Shown in pieces: positions 16,537 to 28,581 of a DNA stretch of 64,000 nucleotides. Source of the DNA: Micromonospora sp. RP3T (GTDB lineage Bacteria; Actinomycetota; Actinomycetes; Mycobacteriales; Micromonosporaceae). Made by a program: the position numbers and the translations under genes. The notes below the pieces were generated by a model. The model saw only the letters and a program-made list of their open reading frames with translations, ran no database searches and had not been told where the DNA came from. Location of the stretch: NCBI RefSeq assembly GCF_003027925.1, contig NZ_PYPS01000004.1:62001-126000 (forward strand). Reading direction: 5' to 3'. Position 1 is the stretch's first letter, and every line of letters begins with the position of its first letter.

Positions 16537-18571
16537 GGACACCCTCGCCCCACCACGGGACCGCCCGGCCGGCACCGACGCGCCCCGGCGGCGGGGCCCG
16601 TGGGGGGCCGAGGCGGCGCGACTGGCCGAGGTGTCGGCGCTGGTCGGCCTCGTGGTCACCCAGCCGCTGCTGGACGTGCTCGGTCGCAGCCCCGACTTCT
16701 TCCTGTTCCACCGCGCCTCCCGGGCCGACGTGCTGCTCCTGGTCGCGCTGATCGCGCTGGCGCCCACACTGCCGTTCGCGGCGCTCGGCGCCCTGGCGCT
16801 GCTCGGCGGCCGGGTCACCCGGGCGGCGGTGCACACCGCGCTGATCGGGCTGCTGCTCGCCGCGCTCGCGGTCCAGGTGGGCCGCCACCTGACGCCGCTT
16901 CGGGGCGTACCGCTGCTGGTGGTGGCCGGCGGCGCCGGCGCGCTCGCGGCGGTCGCGCACCGGCGGTGGCGGGCGCTGCGCCGGGTGCTGCGGGTGGCCG
17001 CGGCCGGCCCGGTGGTCTTCGTCGGGCTGTTCCTGTTCGCGTCGCCGGCCTCGGCGGTGGTGCTGCCCCGCGGCGACGGCGGCGCCGCCGGCACGGCCGG
17101 CGCGGGCAGCCACCCGCCGGTGGTCATGATCGTGCTGGACGAGCTGCCGCTGGTGTCGCTGCTCGGCCCGGACGGGCGGATCGACGCCGCCCGCTACCCG
17201 AACTTCGCCGCGCTGGCCGCCGGCTCGACGTGGTACCGCAACGCCACCGGCGTCAGCGGCTGGACGCCCTACGCGCTGCCGGCCATGCTCACCGGCCGCT
17301 ACCCGGACCGGGCCGTGGCGCCGCACTACTCGCAGTACCCGGACAACCTGTTCACCGCGCTCGGTGGCCTCTACCAGATCAAGGCGCAGGAGAGCATCAC
17401 CCGGCTCTGCCCGCCCAGCCGCTGCGAGCAGCCGGCCAGCCCGCAGCAGGGGATCGGCGTGCTGGCCCGGGAGAGCGGCAAGCTGCTGCGCCAGCTCACC
17501 GCGCCGGTGGACAGCCGGGTCGACCCGGAGGACTCGTACCGGGAGCAGACCGTGGCCGAGGCCGGGCTGGACGCCGCCGAACCGGTGCCCGACGACCCGA
17601 AGTTCCGCTGGGACACGCTCGACGACAACCAGCCGGCCCGGTTCACCTCGTTCCTCGCCGGGCTGCGCCCCGCCGACCGCCCCACGCTGCACTTCCTGCA
17701 CCTGCTGATGCCGCACTCACCGTGGGCGTACCTGCCGTCCGGGGCGCACTACGACGCGCCGGAGGACCTGCCCAACGACGGCGCCGGTTGGGTGGACGTG
17801 GCCCGCGCCCGGCACCTGGCCCAGCTCGGCTACACCGACCGGCTGATCGGCGAGACGCTACGGACGCTGCGCGCCACCGGCCTCTACAACCAGGCGTTGG
17901 TGCTGGTCACCGCGGACCACGGGGTGAGCTTCCGCCGGGACTGGCAGGGCCGGGGGATGGACGCCATCACGCACGCCGCGAACGAGGTGGCCTGGGTGCC
18001 GATGTTCGTCAAGGAGCCCGGCCAACGGGCCGGCCGGGTCGACGACCGCAACTGGGAGCACGTGGACCTGCTGCCCACCATCGCCGACGAGACCCACGTC
18101 CGGGTGCCCTGGCGGATGGACGGCGTCCCGGCGCGGGCCGCTCCGCGCGCGCGGGCCGACAAGCGTTTCTACGACCGGCCCGGCCAGCCGGTGACGATCA
18201 CCGGCCGGGTGCCCGCACCGGTGCCGCTGCCGGCCGTCGACCCGCTGGTCGGCACGCGGCTCTCCGGCGCGCCCCCCGGCGGCACGGCCACCGTCGCGAA
18301 CCGGGCCGCGTTCGCCGCGGTCGACCCGGCGCGAGGGCTGCCGGCGCTGGTCTGGGGCACCGTGCCCGACACCGTGCCGGACGGCACCCGGCTCGCGGTG
18401 GCGGTCAACGGCACGGTCGGCGCCGTGGTGCCGGTGGTGCCGCCGGACGCCGGCGGCCGGCGGTTCGCCGCGTTCCTCCCCGACGACCGGATCTTCGCCG
18501 CCGGCGCCAACCGGCTCGACCTGTACCGCCTCGACGCCGGCGGGACGCCGCGGCGGCTCGACCTGTCCTGA
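16529..18571 (+). CDS. Membrane sulfatase / alkaline-phosphatase-superfamily enzyme
   Basis: The 680-residue protein has four or five N-terminal membrane segments (about residues 35-185) and an extracytoplasmic sulfatase-like domain: metal Asp in VVMIVLDELP, candidate nucleophile Thr in GWTPYALPAMLTGRYP, and LVTADHGVSF for the second metal site. Family relatives include lipoteichoic acid synthase and phosphoethanolamine transferases, so it could add or remove a phospho- or sulfo-group from a polysaccharide. It begins inside the end of the methyltransferase gene, showing tight coupling. GTG start at 16529. Confidence 0.86.
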   Translation: MAEDTLAPPRDRPAGTDAPRRRGPWGAEAARLAEVSALVGLVVTQPLLDVLGRSPDFFLFHRASRADVLLLVALIALAPTLPFAALGALALLGGRVTRAAVHTALIGLLLAALAVQVGRHLTPLRGVPLLVVAGGAGALAAVAHRRWRALRRVLRVAAAGPVVFVGLFLFASPASAVVLPRGDGGAAGTAGAGSHPPVVMIVLDELPLVSLLGPDGRIDAARYPNFAALAAGSTWYRNATGVSGWTPYALPAMLTGRYPDRAVAPHYSQYPDNLFTALGGLYQIKAQESITRLCPPSRCEQPASPQQGIGVLARESGKLLRQLTAPVDSRVDPEDSYREQTVAEAGLDAAEPVPDDPKFRWDTLDDNQPARFTSFLAGLRPADRPTLHFLHLLMPHSPWAYLPSGAHYDAPEDLPNDGAGWVDVARARHLAQLGYTDRLIGETLRTLRATGLYNQALVLVTADHGVSFRRDWQGRGMDAITHAANEVAWVPMFVKEPGQRAGRVDDRNWEHVDLLPTIADETHVRVPWRMDGVPARAAPRARADKRFYDRPGQPVTITGRVPAPVPLPAVDPLVGTRLSGAPPGGTATVANRAAFAAVDPARGLPALVWGTVPDTVPDGTRLAVAVNGTVGAVVPVVPPDAGGRRFAAFLPDDRIFAAGANRLDLYRLDAGGTPRRLDLS

Positions 18572-18724
18572 CCGGTCCCGGCGGCCGGTTTCCGCACCGG
18601 CAGGTCGGGAATCAGTGACGCATACCTCACCTGCGAAACCATGCCGAGCGTTGTCCCCCATACCGTGATTACGGTAGAAGCGAAGGCAATTCAACGAAGA
18701 TCTTGCCGGCGAAGCGAGGAACAG

Positions 18725-20008
<1,284 letters not shown>

Positions 20009-20012
20009 CGTG

Positions 20013-20065
20013 CAAGGAGGGGCCCCCGCTTAACGCTTTTGGTATAGGCGGGGCCCCTGCTTAAC
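20013..20065 (+). repeat. 53-bp GGGGCCCC/TTAAC element, copy A
   Basis: Copy A reads CAAGGAGGGGCCCCCGCTTA at its left end and ends AGGCGGGGCCCCTGCTTAAC. It consists of two direct half-units, each a GGGGCCCC palindrome followed by TTAAC. It begins four bases after the gltA stop and faces copy B in inverted orientation 70 bp away. Confidence 0.95.
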
Positions 20066-20079
20066 ACCGTCGACGAGTG

Positions 20080-20109
20080 AGGCCGCCGACCCGCACGGGT
20101 CGGCGGCCT
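20080..20109. terminator. Strong bidirectional hairpin terminator
   Basis: A perfect 13-bp stem (20080-20092 with 20097-20109) closes a GCAC loop and is followed by TTCG. It lies between the convergent gltA and GT4 genes, framed by inverted copies A and B of the 53-bp element. Confidence 0.85.
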
Positions 20110-20134
20110 TTCGCGTGCTCGGGTGGGTGCGGCT

Positions 20135-20187
20135 GTTAAGCGGGGCCCCCGCCTCTACCAAAAGCGTTAAGCGGGGCCCCCGCCTTT
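20135..20187 (-). repeat. 53-bp GGGGCCCC/TTAAC element, copy B
   Basis: Read on the minus strand this copy starts with AAAGGCGGGGGCCCCGCTTA and ends GGGGCCCCGCTTAAC. Its first bases are shared with the TGA stop codon of the leftward GT4 gene (TGAAAGG). The central sequence CGCTTTTGGTA is the same as in copy A. Confidence 0.95.
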
Positions 20188-21584
20188 CACCGCAGGCCGG
20201 CGGCCGTCAGGAGGTTGCCGGTGGGGAGCGGGGGGAGGGTGCGGCCGGCGGCCATCCGCTGCTCGGTGCGGGCGGCGGTGAACGCCGGGTCGCCGGTGAT
20301 CGCGGCGGCATACGCGGCGCCCGTGCGGGACGCGATCGCGGCCCAGCCGTACTGCTCGTGCACCATGGCGCGGGCCCGGCGGGCCAGCGCGCGGGCCCGG
20401 TCGGTGTCGGAGAGCAGCGCGTGCACCGCCTCGGCCAGCCCGTCCGGGTCCTGCGGGGCGAACGTCATCCCGGTGACGCCCGGCTCGACGATCTCGGCCA
20501 GCCCACCGGTACGCGACACCGCCAGCGGCGCGCCCGCGGCGGCGCCCTCCAACGCGACCATGCCGAACGGCTCGTAGATGCTGGGCACCGCGAAGCAGTC
20601 CGAGGCGGCCATCACCGCGGGCAGGTCGGTGCCGCCGAGGAACCCGGGCATGCTGACCGTGCCGCCCAGCCCGAGCCGGTGCACCTCGGCCTCCAGCTCC
20701 GCCTTGTACGGCCCGTCGCCGACGATCACCGCGCGCAGCCCGGGGTGCCGGTCCCGCAGCCGGGGCAGCCCGGCGAGCAGGTGCTGCACGCCCTTCTCGT
20801 AGACCAGCCGACCGGCGAACGTGACGAGCGGCCCGTCGGCGGCGAAGCGGGTCCGGGCGGCGGCGACCGCCGAGGCGGACACCCGCCAGCGGTGCGGTTC
20901 GACGCCGTTGGGGACCACGTCGACCCGGGCCGCGTCCACGCCGAACAGCGCGCCGACCTCGTCGCGCATGTAGCCGGAGCAGACGATCACCCGACCGGAC
21001 TCGCTGGCCAGCCACTGCTCGACGCCGTGGATGGTGCGGTTCATCTCCTCGGGCAGCCAGCCCTGGTGCCGGCCCGCCTCGGTGGCGTGGATGGTGGTCA
21101 CCAGCGGCACGTCCAGGTGCTCGCGCAGCGTCATGGCGGTGTGTGCGACCAGCCAGTCGTGGGCGTGGATCACGTCGTACGCGCCGGACTCGGCGGCGCG
21201 CAGCGCGGCCCGGGTGAGCGTGTGGTTGAACGCCATGGTCCAGGCCAGCAGCGACCCGGTGGCGAGCGGGAACGTGACCGGGTCCTCCGCGGCGCGGACG
21301 ACGCGTACGCCGTCGGCGTACTCCTCCAGCGGCGCGCCCTCGGCGTGCCGGGTGACCACGGTGACCTCGTGCCCGGCGGCGGCCAGGGCGACGGAGAGCG
21401 CGTGCACGTGGCGGCCGAGGCCGCCGACGAGCACGGGCGGGTACTCCCACGACAGCATCAGGATGCGCCGCTTCCGGGACGCGGCGCCGGACTGCGGCGG
21501 CACGCTCGGGCGGGAGGTGAGGGTGGGCCGGTGGAGCCGGTCCGTCGCGGTGGCGGTAGGCGCGCCGACCCGCAGAGTGGTCAC
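20187..21584 (-). CDS. GT4 alpha-glucan glycosyltransferase (glycogen synthase-like)
   Basis: The 465-residue protein is a GT-B enzyme: N-terminal RRILMLSWEYPPVLVGGLGR, donor-domain motifs VTFAGRLVYEKG and the E-x7-E motif YEPFGMVALEGAA. The SWEYPP..GGLGRHVH start closely resembles mycobacterial Rv3032, an alpha-1,4-glucosyltransferase for glycogen and methylglucose polysaccharide. Substrate assignment rests on family plus divergent glgX-treY-treZ. GTG 21584 follows a GGACGGAG site; an upstream in-frame ATG at 21602 overlaps that site. A GpgS gene at 49.9 kb would fit the same polysaccharide pathway. Confidence 0.85.
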   Translation of the reverse strand: MTTLRVGAPTATATDRLHRPTLTSRPSVPPQSGAASRKRRILMLSWEYPPVLVGGLGRHVHALSVALAAAGHEVTVVTRHAEGAPLEEYADGVRVVRAAEDPVTFPLATGSLLAWTMAFNHTLTRAALRAAESGAYDVIHAHDWLVAHTAMTLREHLDVPLVTTIHATEAGRHQGWLPEEMNRTIHGVEQWLASESGRVIVCSGYMRDEVGALFGVDAARVDVVPNGVEPHRWRVSASAVAAARTRFAADGPLVTFAGRLVYEKGVQHLLAGLPRLRDRHPGLRAVIVGDGPYKAELEAEVHRLGLGGTVSMPGFLGGTDLPAVMAASDCFAVPSIYEPFGMVALEGAAAGAPLAVSRTGGLAEIVEPGVTGMTFAPQDPDGLAEAVHALLSDTDRARALARRARAMVHEQYGWAAIASRTGAAYAAAITGDPAFTAARTEQRMAAGRTLPPLPTGNLLTAAGLR

Positions 21585-21878
21585 GTGTCGTTCTCCGTCC
21601 ATGCAGGGTGGGACACGCCGGCATCGGTGGCGGCGGTGTGGCGGGTGGTGGGGAATGGCCGAGCGGCCGGGTGGACACGCGCGGGCGCGCGTCCGCGGTC
21701 CAGGAAAGTCCATCCGGCGCGAACCCGCACCTCCAAACGGTCGATCGTGACGGACGACACCAGAACCTTTCGGTTACCGTCCGAACGGGTGGATTGGCGG
21801 CGGGGACGGCGGGGCATCAACGGCGTGCGCGTCGGCCGCCCGTCCGGCGCGCTCACGATCATGGGCCGAAGGAGCGAC

Positions 21879-23999
<2,121 letters not shown>

Positions 24000-24001
24000 C
24001 C

Positions 24002-26302
24002 ATGCCCGACACCCCCCGTTCGACCTACCGCGTCCAGGTGCGGCCCGGTTTCGACCTGGACGCCACCGCCGAGCTGACCGACTACCTGGCCGCGCTCGGC
24101 GTCACCCACCTCTACACCGCGCCACTGCTCACCGCCACCCCCGGCTCGCAGCACGGCTACGACGTGGTCGACCACCGGGCGGTCAACCCGGAGCTGGGCG
24201 GCGAGGCCGGCCGGCAACGTCTGGTCCGGGCGCTGCGCGCGGCCGGGCTGGGCCTGGTCGTGGACATCGTGCCGAACCACGCCGGGGTGGCCCGGCCGGC
24301 AGCCAACCCGGCCTGGTGGGACGTGCTGCGGGCCGGGCGGGACTCGGCGTACGCGGACTGGTTCGACATCGACTGGGACCGCGGCCGGCTGCTGCTGCCG
24401 GTGCTCGCCGACGCCCCCGACGCGCTGGACGACCTCAAGCTGGTCGACGGCGAGCTGCGCTACCACGAGCACCGCTTCCCGATCGCGGACGGCACCGGCG
24501 ACGGCACGCCCCGCCAGGTGCACGACCGGCAGCACTACGAACTGGTCGACTGGCGGCGCGGCGACACCGAGCTGACGTACCGCCGGTTCTTCGCCGTCTC
24601 CGACCTGGCCGGCCTGCGGGTGGAGGACCCGGCGGTCTTCGACGCCACCCACGCGGAGATCCTGCGCTGGTCCGACGCCGGGGACGTCGACGGCATCCGG
24701 GTGGACCACCCGGACGGGCTGCGCGACCCGGCCGGCTACCTGGCCCGGTTGCGCGCCGCCGCGCCGGACCGCTGGCTGGTGGTGGAGAAGATCCTGGAGT
24801 ACGGCGAGGACCTGCCGGACTGGCCGGTCGACGGCACCACCGGCTACGACGCGCTGGCCGCCGTGTCCGGCCTCTTCGTCGACCCGGCCGCCGAGCCGGA
24901 CTTCACCGCGCTCGACGGGCGGCTCACCGGCCGGCACACCTCCTGGGAGGACCTCACCCACGGCACCAAGCTGGAGGCCGCCACCCGGCTGCTCGCCGCC
25001 GAGCTGACCCGCCTCGCCGCGCTCGTGCCCGAGCTGCCCCGCGAGCAGGTCCGCGACGCGTTGGCCGAGCTGGCCGCCTGCTTCCCGGTCTACCGCGGCT
25101 ATCCGCCGGAGGGAGCCCGGCACCTGGCCACCGCCCGCAGCGAGGCCGGCCGCCGCCGACCCGACCTGACCGCCGTGCTGGACCAGGTCACCGCCCGGCT
25201 CCGGGACCCCGGCCACGAGCTGGCCGCCCGGTTCCCGCAGCTGACCGGCGCGGTGATGGCCAAGGGCGTGGAGGACACCGCCTACTACCGGTGGAGCCGG
25301 TTCGTCGCGCTCAACGAGGTGGGCGGCAGCCCGGCCCACTTCGGGGTGCCGCCGGCCGAGCTGCACCGGTTCGCCGCCGCCCGCCACGTGCGCTGGCCGG
25401 CGAGCATGACCGCGCTCTCCACCCACGACACCAAGCGCGGCGAGGACGTCCGCGCCCGGCTCGCGGTGCTGAGCGAACTGCCCGACCGGTGGGCCGAGCG
25501 GGTCACCGACTGGATGTCCCGGGCGCCGCTGGCCGACCCGGCCTTCGCCCACCTGCTCTGGCAGACCGCCGTCGGAGCCTGGCCGCTGGACCGGGACCGA
25601 CTGCACGGGTACGCCGAGAAGGCCGCCCGGGAGGCGTCGGTCAGCACGAGCTGGGCCGACCCCGACCCGGCCTTCGAGCACGAGATGCACGCAGTGGTCG
25701 ACCGGATGTACGACGACCCGGAGCTGCACGCCCAGATCACCGCGTTCGTCGACGAGATCACGCCGGCCGGCTGGTCCAACGCGCTCGGGCAGAAGCTGGT
25801 GCAGCTCGCAATGCCCGGCGTGCCGGACACCTACCAGGGCACCGAGCTGTGGGAGAACTCCCTGGTCGACCCGGACAACCGCCGCCCGGTCGACTTCGCC
25901 GTACGCCGGGAGCTGCTGGCCCGGCTCGACGCCGGCTGGCAGCCGACGGTGGCGGAGGACGGCGCGGCCAAGCTGCTCGTGGTCTCCCGCACGCTGCGGC
26001 TGCGCCGCGACCGGCCGGAGCTGTTCACCGGCTACCGGCCGGTGCCGGCGCGCGGCCCGGCCGCCGCGCACGCGGTGGCGTTCGACCGGGGCGGCGCGAT
26101 GGCGGTGGCCACCCGGCTGCCGGTGCGGCTGGCCCGCGACGGCGGCTGGCGGGGCACGACGTTGTCACTTCCCGTTCATCCGGTGACCGACGTGTTCACC
26201 GGTCGGGTCTACAGTGGTGAGGAGGTGCTCCTGGACGATCTGTTGAGCACCTGTCCCGTCGCCCTCCTCGCACCCACCGATCCAGCGGAGGCCGCCGCAT
26301 GA
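24002..26302 (+). CDS. treY: Malto-oligosyltrehalose synthase
   Basis: The 766-residue GH13 enzyme rearranges the terminal alpha-1,4 bond of maltodextrins to alpha,alpha-1,1, making maltooligosyl trehalose. TreY hallmarks are present: STYRVQVRPGF at the N-terminus, DIVPNHAG, long insert typical of the family, DGIRVDHPDGLRDP, VEKILEYGE, MAKGVEDTAYYR, STHDTKRGEDVRARL and PGVPDTYQGTELWE. Length is normal. The start is two bases after glgX and its stop overlaps treZ (ATGA). Confidence 0.97.
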   Translation: MPDTPRSTYRVQVRPGFDLDATAELTDYLAALGVTHLYTAPLLTATPGSQHGYDVVDHRAVNPELGGEAGRQRLVRALRAAGLGLVVDIVPNHAGVARPAANPAWWDVLRAGRDSAYADWFDIDWDRGRLLLPVLADAPDALDDLKLVDGELRYHEHRFPIADGTGDGTPRQVHDRQHYELVDWRRGDTELTYRRFFAVSDLAGLRVEDPAVFDATHAEILRWSDAGDVDGIRVDHPDGLRDPAGYLARLRAAAPDRWLVVEKILEYGEDLPDWPVDGTTGYDALAAVSGLFVDPAAEPDFTALDGRLTGRHTSWEDLTHGTKLEAATRLLAAELTRLAALVPELPREQVRDALAELAACFPVYRGYPPEGARHLATARSEAGRRRPDLTAVLDQVTARLRDPGHELAARFPQLTGAVMAKGVEDTAYYRWSRFVALNEVGGSPAHFGVPPAELHRFAAARHVRWPASMTALSTHDTKRGEDVRARLAVLSELPDRWAERVTDWMSRAPLADPAFAHLLWQTAVGAWPLDRDRLHGYAEKAAREASVSTSWADPDPAFEHEMHAVVDRMYDDPELHAQITAFVDEITPAGWSNALGQKLVQLAMPGVPDTYQGTELWENSLVDPDNRRPVDFAVRRELLARLDAGWQPTVAEDGAAKLLVVSRTLRLRRDRPELFTGYRPVPARGPAAAHAVAFDRGGAMAVATRLPVRLARDGGWRGTTLSLPVHPVTDVFTGRVYSGEEVLLDDLLSTCPVALLAPTDPAEAAA

Positions 26303-28032
26303 CCGAGTTCACGGTGTGGGCGCCCGAGGCCGCCCGGGTGCGGTTGCGCCTGCCCGGCGCGGCCGACCACGAGATGCGGCCCGGGCCGGACGGCTGGTGG
26401 CGGGCCGAGGCGCCCGACGCCGGGCCGGGCGCCGACTACGCGTTCTTGCTCGACGACGACGAGCAGGCGCTGCCGGACCCGAGGTCGGCCTGGCAGCCGG
26501 CCGGCGTGCACGGCCCCAGCCGGGTGTACGACCACGCGGCGTTCGGCTGGACCGACACCGCGTGGACCGGCCGGCAGCTGCCCGGCAGCGTGCTGTACGA
26601 GCTGCACATCGGCACGTTCACGCCGGAGGGCACGTTCGACGGCGCCATCGCCCGGCTCGACCACCTGGTGGAGCTCGGTGTCGACCTGGTCGAGCTGCTG
26701 CCGGTCAACGCGTTCAACGGCGAGCACAACTGGGGTTACGACGGCGTCTGCTGGTACGCCCCGCACGAGCCCTACGGCGGGCCGGACGGCCTGAAACGGT
26801 TCGTGGACGCCGCCCACGCCCGAGGGCTGGGGGTGATCCTCGACGTCGTCTACAACCATTTCGGGCCCTCCGGGGCCTACGCGCCGCGCTTCGCGCCGTA
26901 CCTCGCCGAGCAGAGCAACACCTGGGGCCGCACGGTCAACCTGGACGGCCCGCACTCCGACGGCGTGCGCCGCTACATCGTCGACAGCGTGCTGATGTGG
27001 CTGCGCGACTACCACGTCGACGGGCTGCGGCTGGACGCCGTGCACGCGATGCCGGACGGCCGGGCCACCCACTGGCTGGAGGAGGTGGCGGTCGAGGTCG
27101 AGTCGCTGTCGACAGCGCTGGGCCGGCCGCTGTCGCTGATCGCCGAGTCCGACCTGAACGACCCGACGCTGATCACGCCGCGCGAGGCCGGCGGTTACGG
27201 CCTGCACGCCCAGTGGAACGACGACGCCCACCACGCGCTGCACACGCTGCTGACCGGCGAGCGGCAGGGCTACTACGGTGACTTCGGCTCGCTGGAGTGC
27301 CTCACCGACGTGCTGACCGGCGCGTTCTTCCACGCCGGCACCTGGTCCAGCTTCCGCAACCGCAGCCACGGCCGCCCGGTCGACCGGCAGCGCACGCCCG
27401 GCCACCGGTTCGTCGCCTACCTGCAGAACCACGACCAGATCGGCAACCGGGCCACCGGCGACCGGATCTCCGCCACGCTCTCGACCGGGATGCTGCGGGT
27501 CGGCGCCACGCTGCTGATGACCGCGCCGTTCACTCCGATGCTGTTCATGGGCGAGGAGTGGGCCGCGACCACGCCGTGGCAGTTCTTCACCAGCCACCCC
27601 GAGCCGGAGCTGGCGGTCGCGGTCGCCACCGGCCGCCGACGCGAGTTCGCCGACCACGGATGGGCCACCGACGACGTGCCCGACCCGCAGGACCCGCAGA
27701 CGTTCCTGCGGTCCCGGCTGGACTGGGCCGAGCTGGACAAGCCCGACCACCGCGAGATGTACGAGTTCCACCGGCGGCTGATCGCGCTGCGCAAGTCCTG
27801 CCCAGACCTGTCCGACCCGCGGCTGCACCGGGTCGAGGTGCGCCACGGAGACCAGTTCCTGGTGGTGCGACGCGGCGACACGCTGGTGGTGGCCAACCTG
27901 GCGGAGCGACCGCAGCGGGTGAACGTGCCCGGGGCGGTACGCCGGGTGCTGCTCGCCTCCTCCGAGGGCGCGACGGTGATGCGCGGCGGCATCGAGCTGC
28001 CGGCGGAGAGCGCGGCGATCGTCGCGCTCTGA
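26299..28032 (+). CDS. treZ: Malto-oligosyltrehalose trehalohydrolase
   Basis: The 577-residue GH13 enzyme releases trehalose from the TreY product. It has a short N-terminal beta domain (FTVWAPEAARVRLRLPG), then DVVYNHFGPSGAY, nucleophile Asp in DGLRLDAVHAM, acid Glu in LIAESDLNDP and YLQNHDQIGNRATGDR, all typical of TreZ. ATG 26299 overlaps the treY stop by four bases. It ends the glgX-treY-treZ operon; the next 549 bp hold no supported gene. Confidence 0.97.
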   Translation: MTEFTVWAPEAARVRLRLPGAADHEMRPGPDGWWRAEAPDAGPGADYAFLLDDDEQALPDPRSAWQPAGVHGPSRVYDHAAFGWTDTAWTGRQLPGSVLYELHIGTFTPEGTFDGAIARLDHLVELGVDLVELLPVNAFNGEHNWGYDGVCWYAPHEPYGGPDGLKRFVDAAHARGLGVILDVVYNHFGPSGAYAPRFAPYLAEQSNTWGRTVNLDGPHSDGVRRYIVDSVLMWLRDYHVDGLRLDAVHAMPDGRATHWLEEVAVEVESLSTALGRPLSLIAESDLNDPTLITPREAGGYGLHAQWNDDAHHALHTLLTGERQGYYGDFGSLECLTDVLTGAFFHAGTWSSFRNRSHGRPVDRQRTPGHRFVAYLQNHDQIGNRATGDRISATLSTGMLRVGATLLMTAPFTPMLFMGEEWAATTPWQFFTSHPEPELAVAVATGRRREFADHGWATDDVPDPQDPQTFLRSRLDWAELDKPDHREMYEFHRRLIALRKSCPDLSDPRLHRVEVRHGDQFLVVRRGDTLVVANLAERPQRVNVPGAVRRVLLASSEGATVMRGGIELPAESAAIVAL

Positions 28033-28384
28033 GCTTCCCAAGGACTGCAGCGGTGAGTAGAACAGCACGGGTGTCCTCGGAGCCCTGTAGAGACCCCTTG
28101 CGTTCCGCTCACTGTCCAGCGACACGGTATGTGGAACGCCGTGAATGTCTCGCGACCCGCCGCACTCACCATGCGCTTGTCGCCGTCGGACCGACCCGTG
28201 ACGGGCCTTGACACCCACCCCGTCCACAGGCGTCACCTTCTGCGGCAAGACGGCCGGAGTCGTGCTCTGCCGAATCCCCCTAAACCGAACGACTGCGCGT
28301 CGCTGTCGGATTTCTGACTGCCGAAATGTCGATGTGCAGAGTCGATGGCCCTCGCAGAGGAAATCTCTGACCAAGCGGGCGAAT
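28033..28384. other. Non-coding stretch after treZ
   Basis: No reading frame here has the codon bias, start site or neighbour expected of a gene. Composition drifts from the high GC of treZ toward the lower GC of the accessory block downstream. I see no convincing repeat, tRNA or attachment site, though the boundary is where foreign DNA may begin. Confidence 0.55.
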
Positions 28385-28412
28385 TTGATCCTCTCCTGGG
28401 TTGCGCTAGGAT
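28385..28412 (+). promoter_or_regulatory. Sigma-70-like promoter
   Basis: TTGATC (28385-28390) and TAGGAT (28407-28412) are separated by 16 bases, a good match to the actinobacterial housekeeping consensus. Transcription would start near 28419 and meet the hairpin at 28434 about 15 bases later. Confidence 0.6.
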
Positions 28413-28433
28413 CTGCGGTCGGATGAGGCGTGA

Positions 28434-28490
28434 AGCCGGCCGCGAATGGCCTCCTGAGTGGCCATTCGCTATCCCGGTCGGCTGAGTTTT
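28434..28490 (+). terminator. Hairpin plus T-tract: attenuator or sRNA terminator
   Basis: An inner perfect 10-bp stem (28442-28451 with 28460-28469, loop TCCTGAGT) is nested in an outer 8-bp stem (28434-28441 with 28476-28483, seven matches) and followed by GAGTTTT. Such a T-tract is rare in this window. It lies just after a promoter and about 90 bp before the start of the gene at 28582. Confidence 0.7.
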
Positions 28491-28581
28491 CGTTCGTGAT
28501 GGCGTGACGTTTTGGAGAAGTTCTCCGGCTTCTACCGAGTCGCCTTCAGTGCCTTGTAGACAACCGTCAGAGAGGTTGCGA

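Noticed and set aside
28129..28317. Short plus-strand frame after treZ
   Set aside because: No ribosome site, no codon bias and no recognisable protein pattern.
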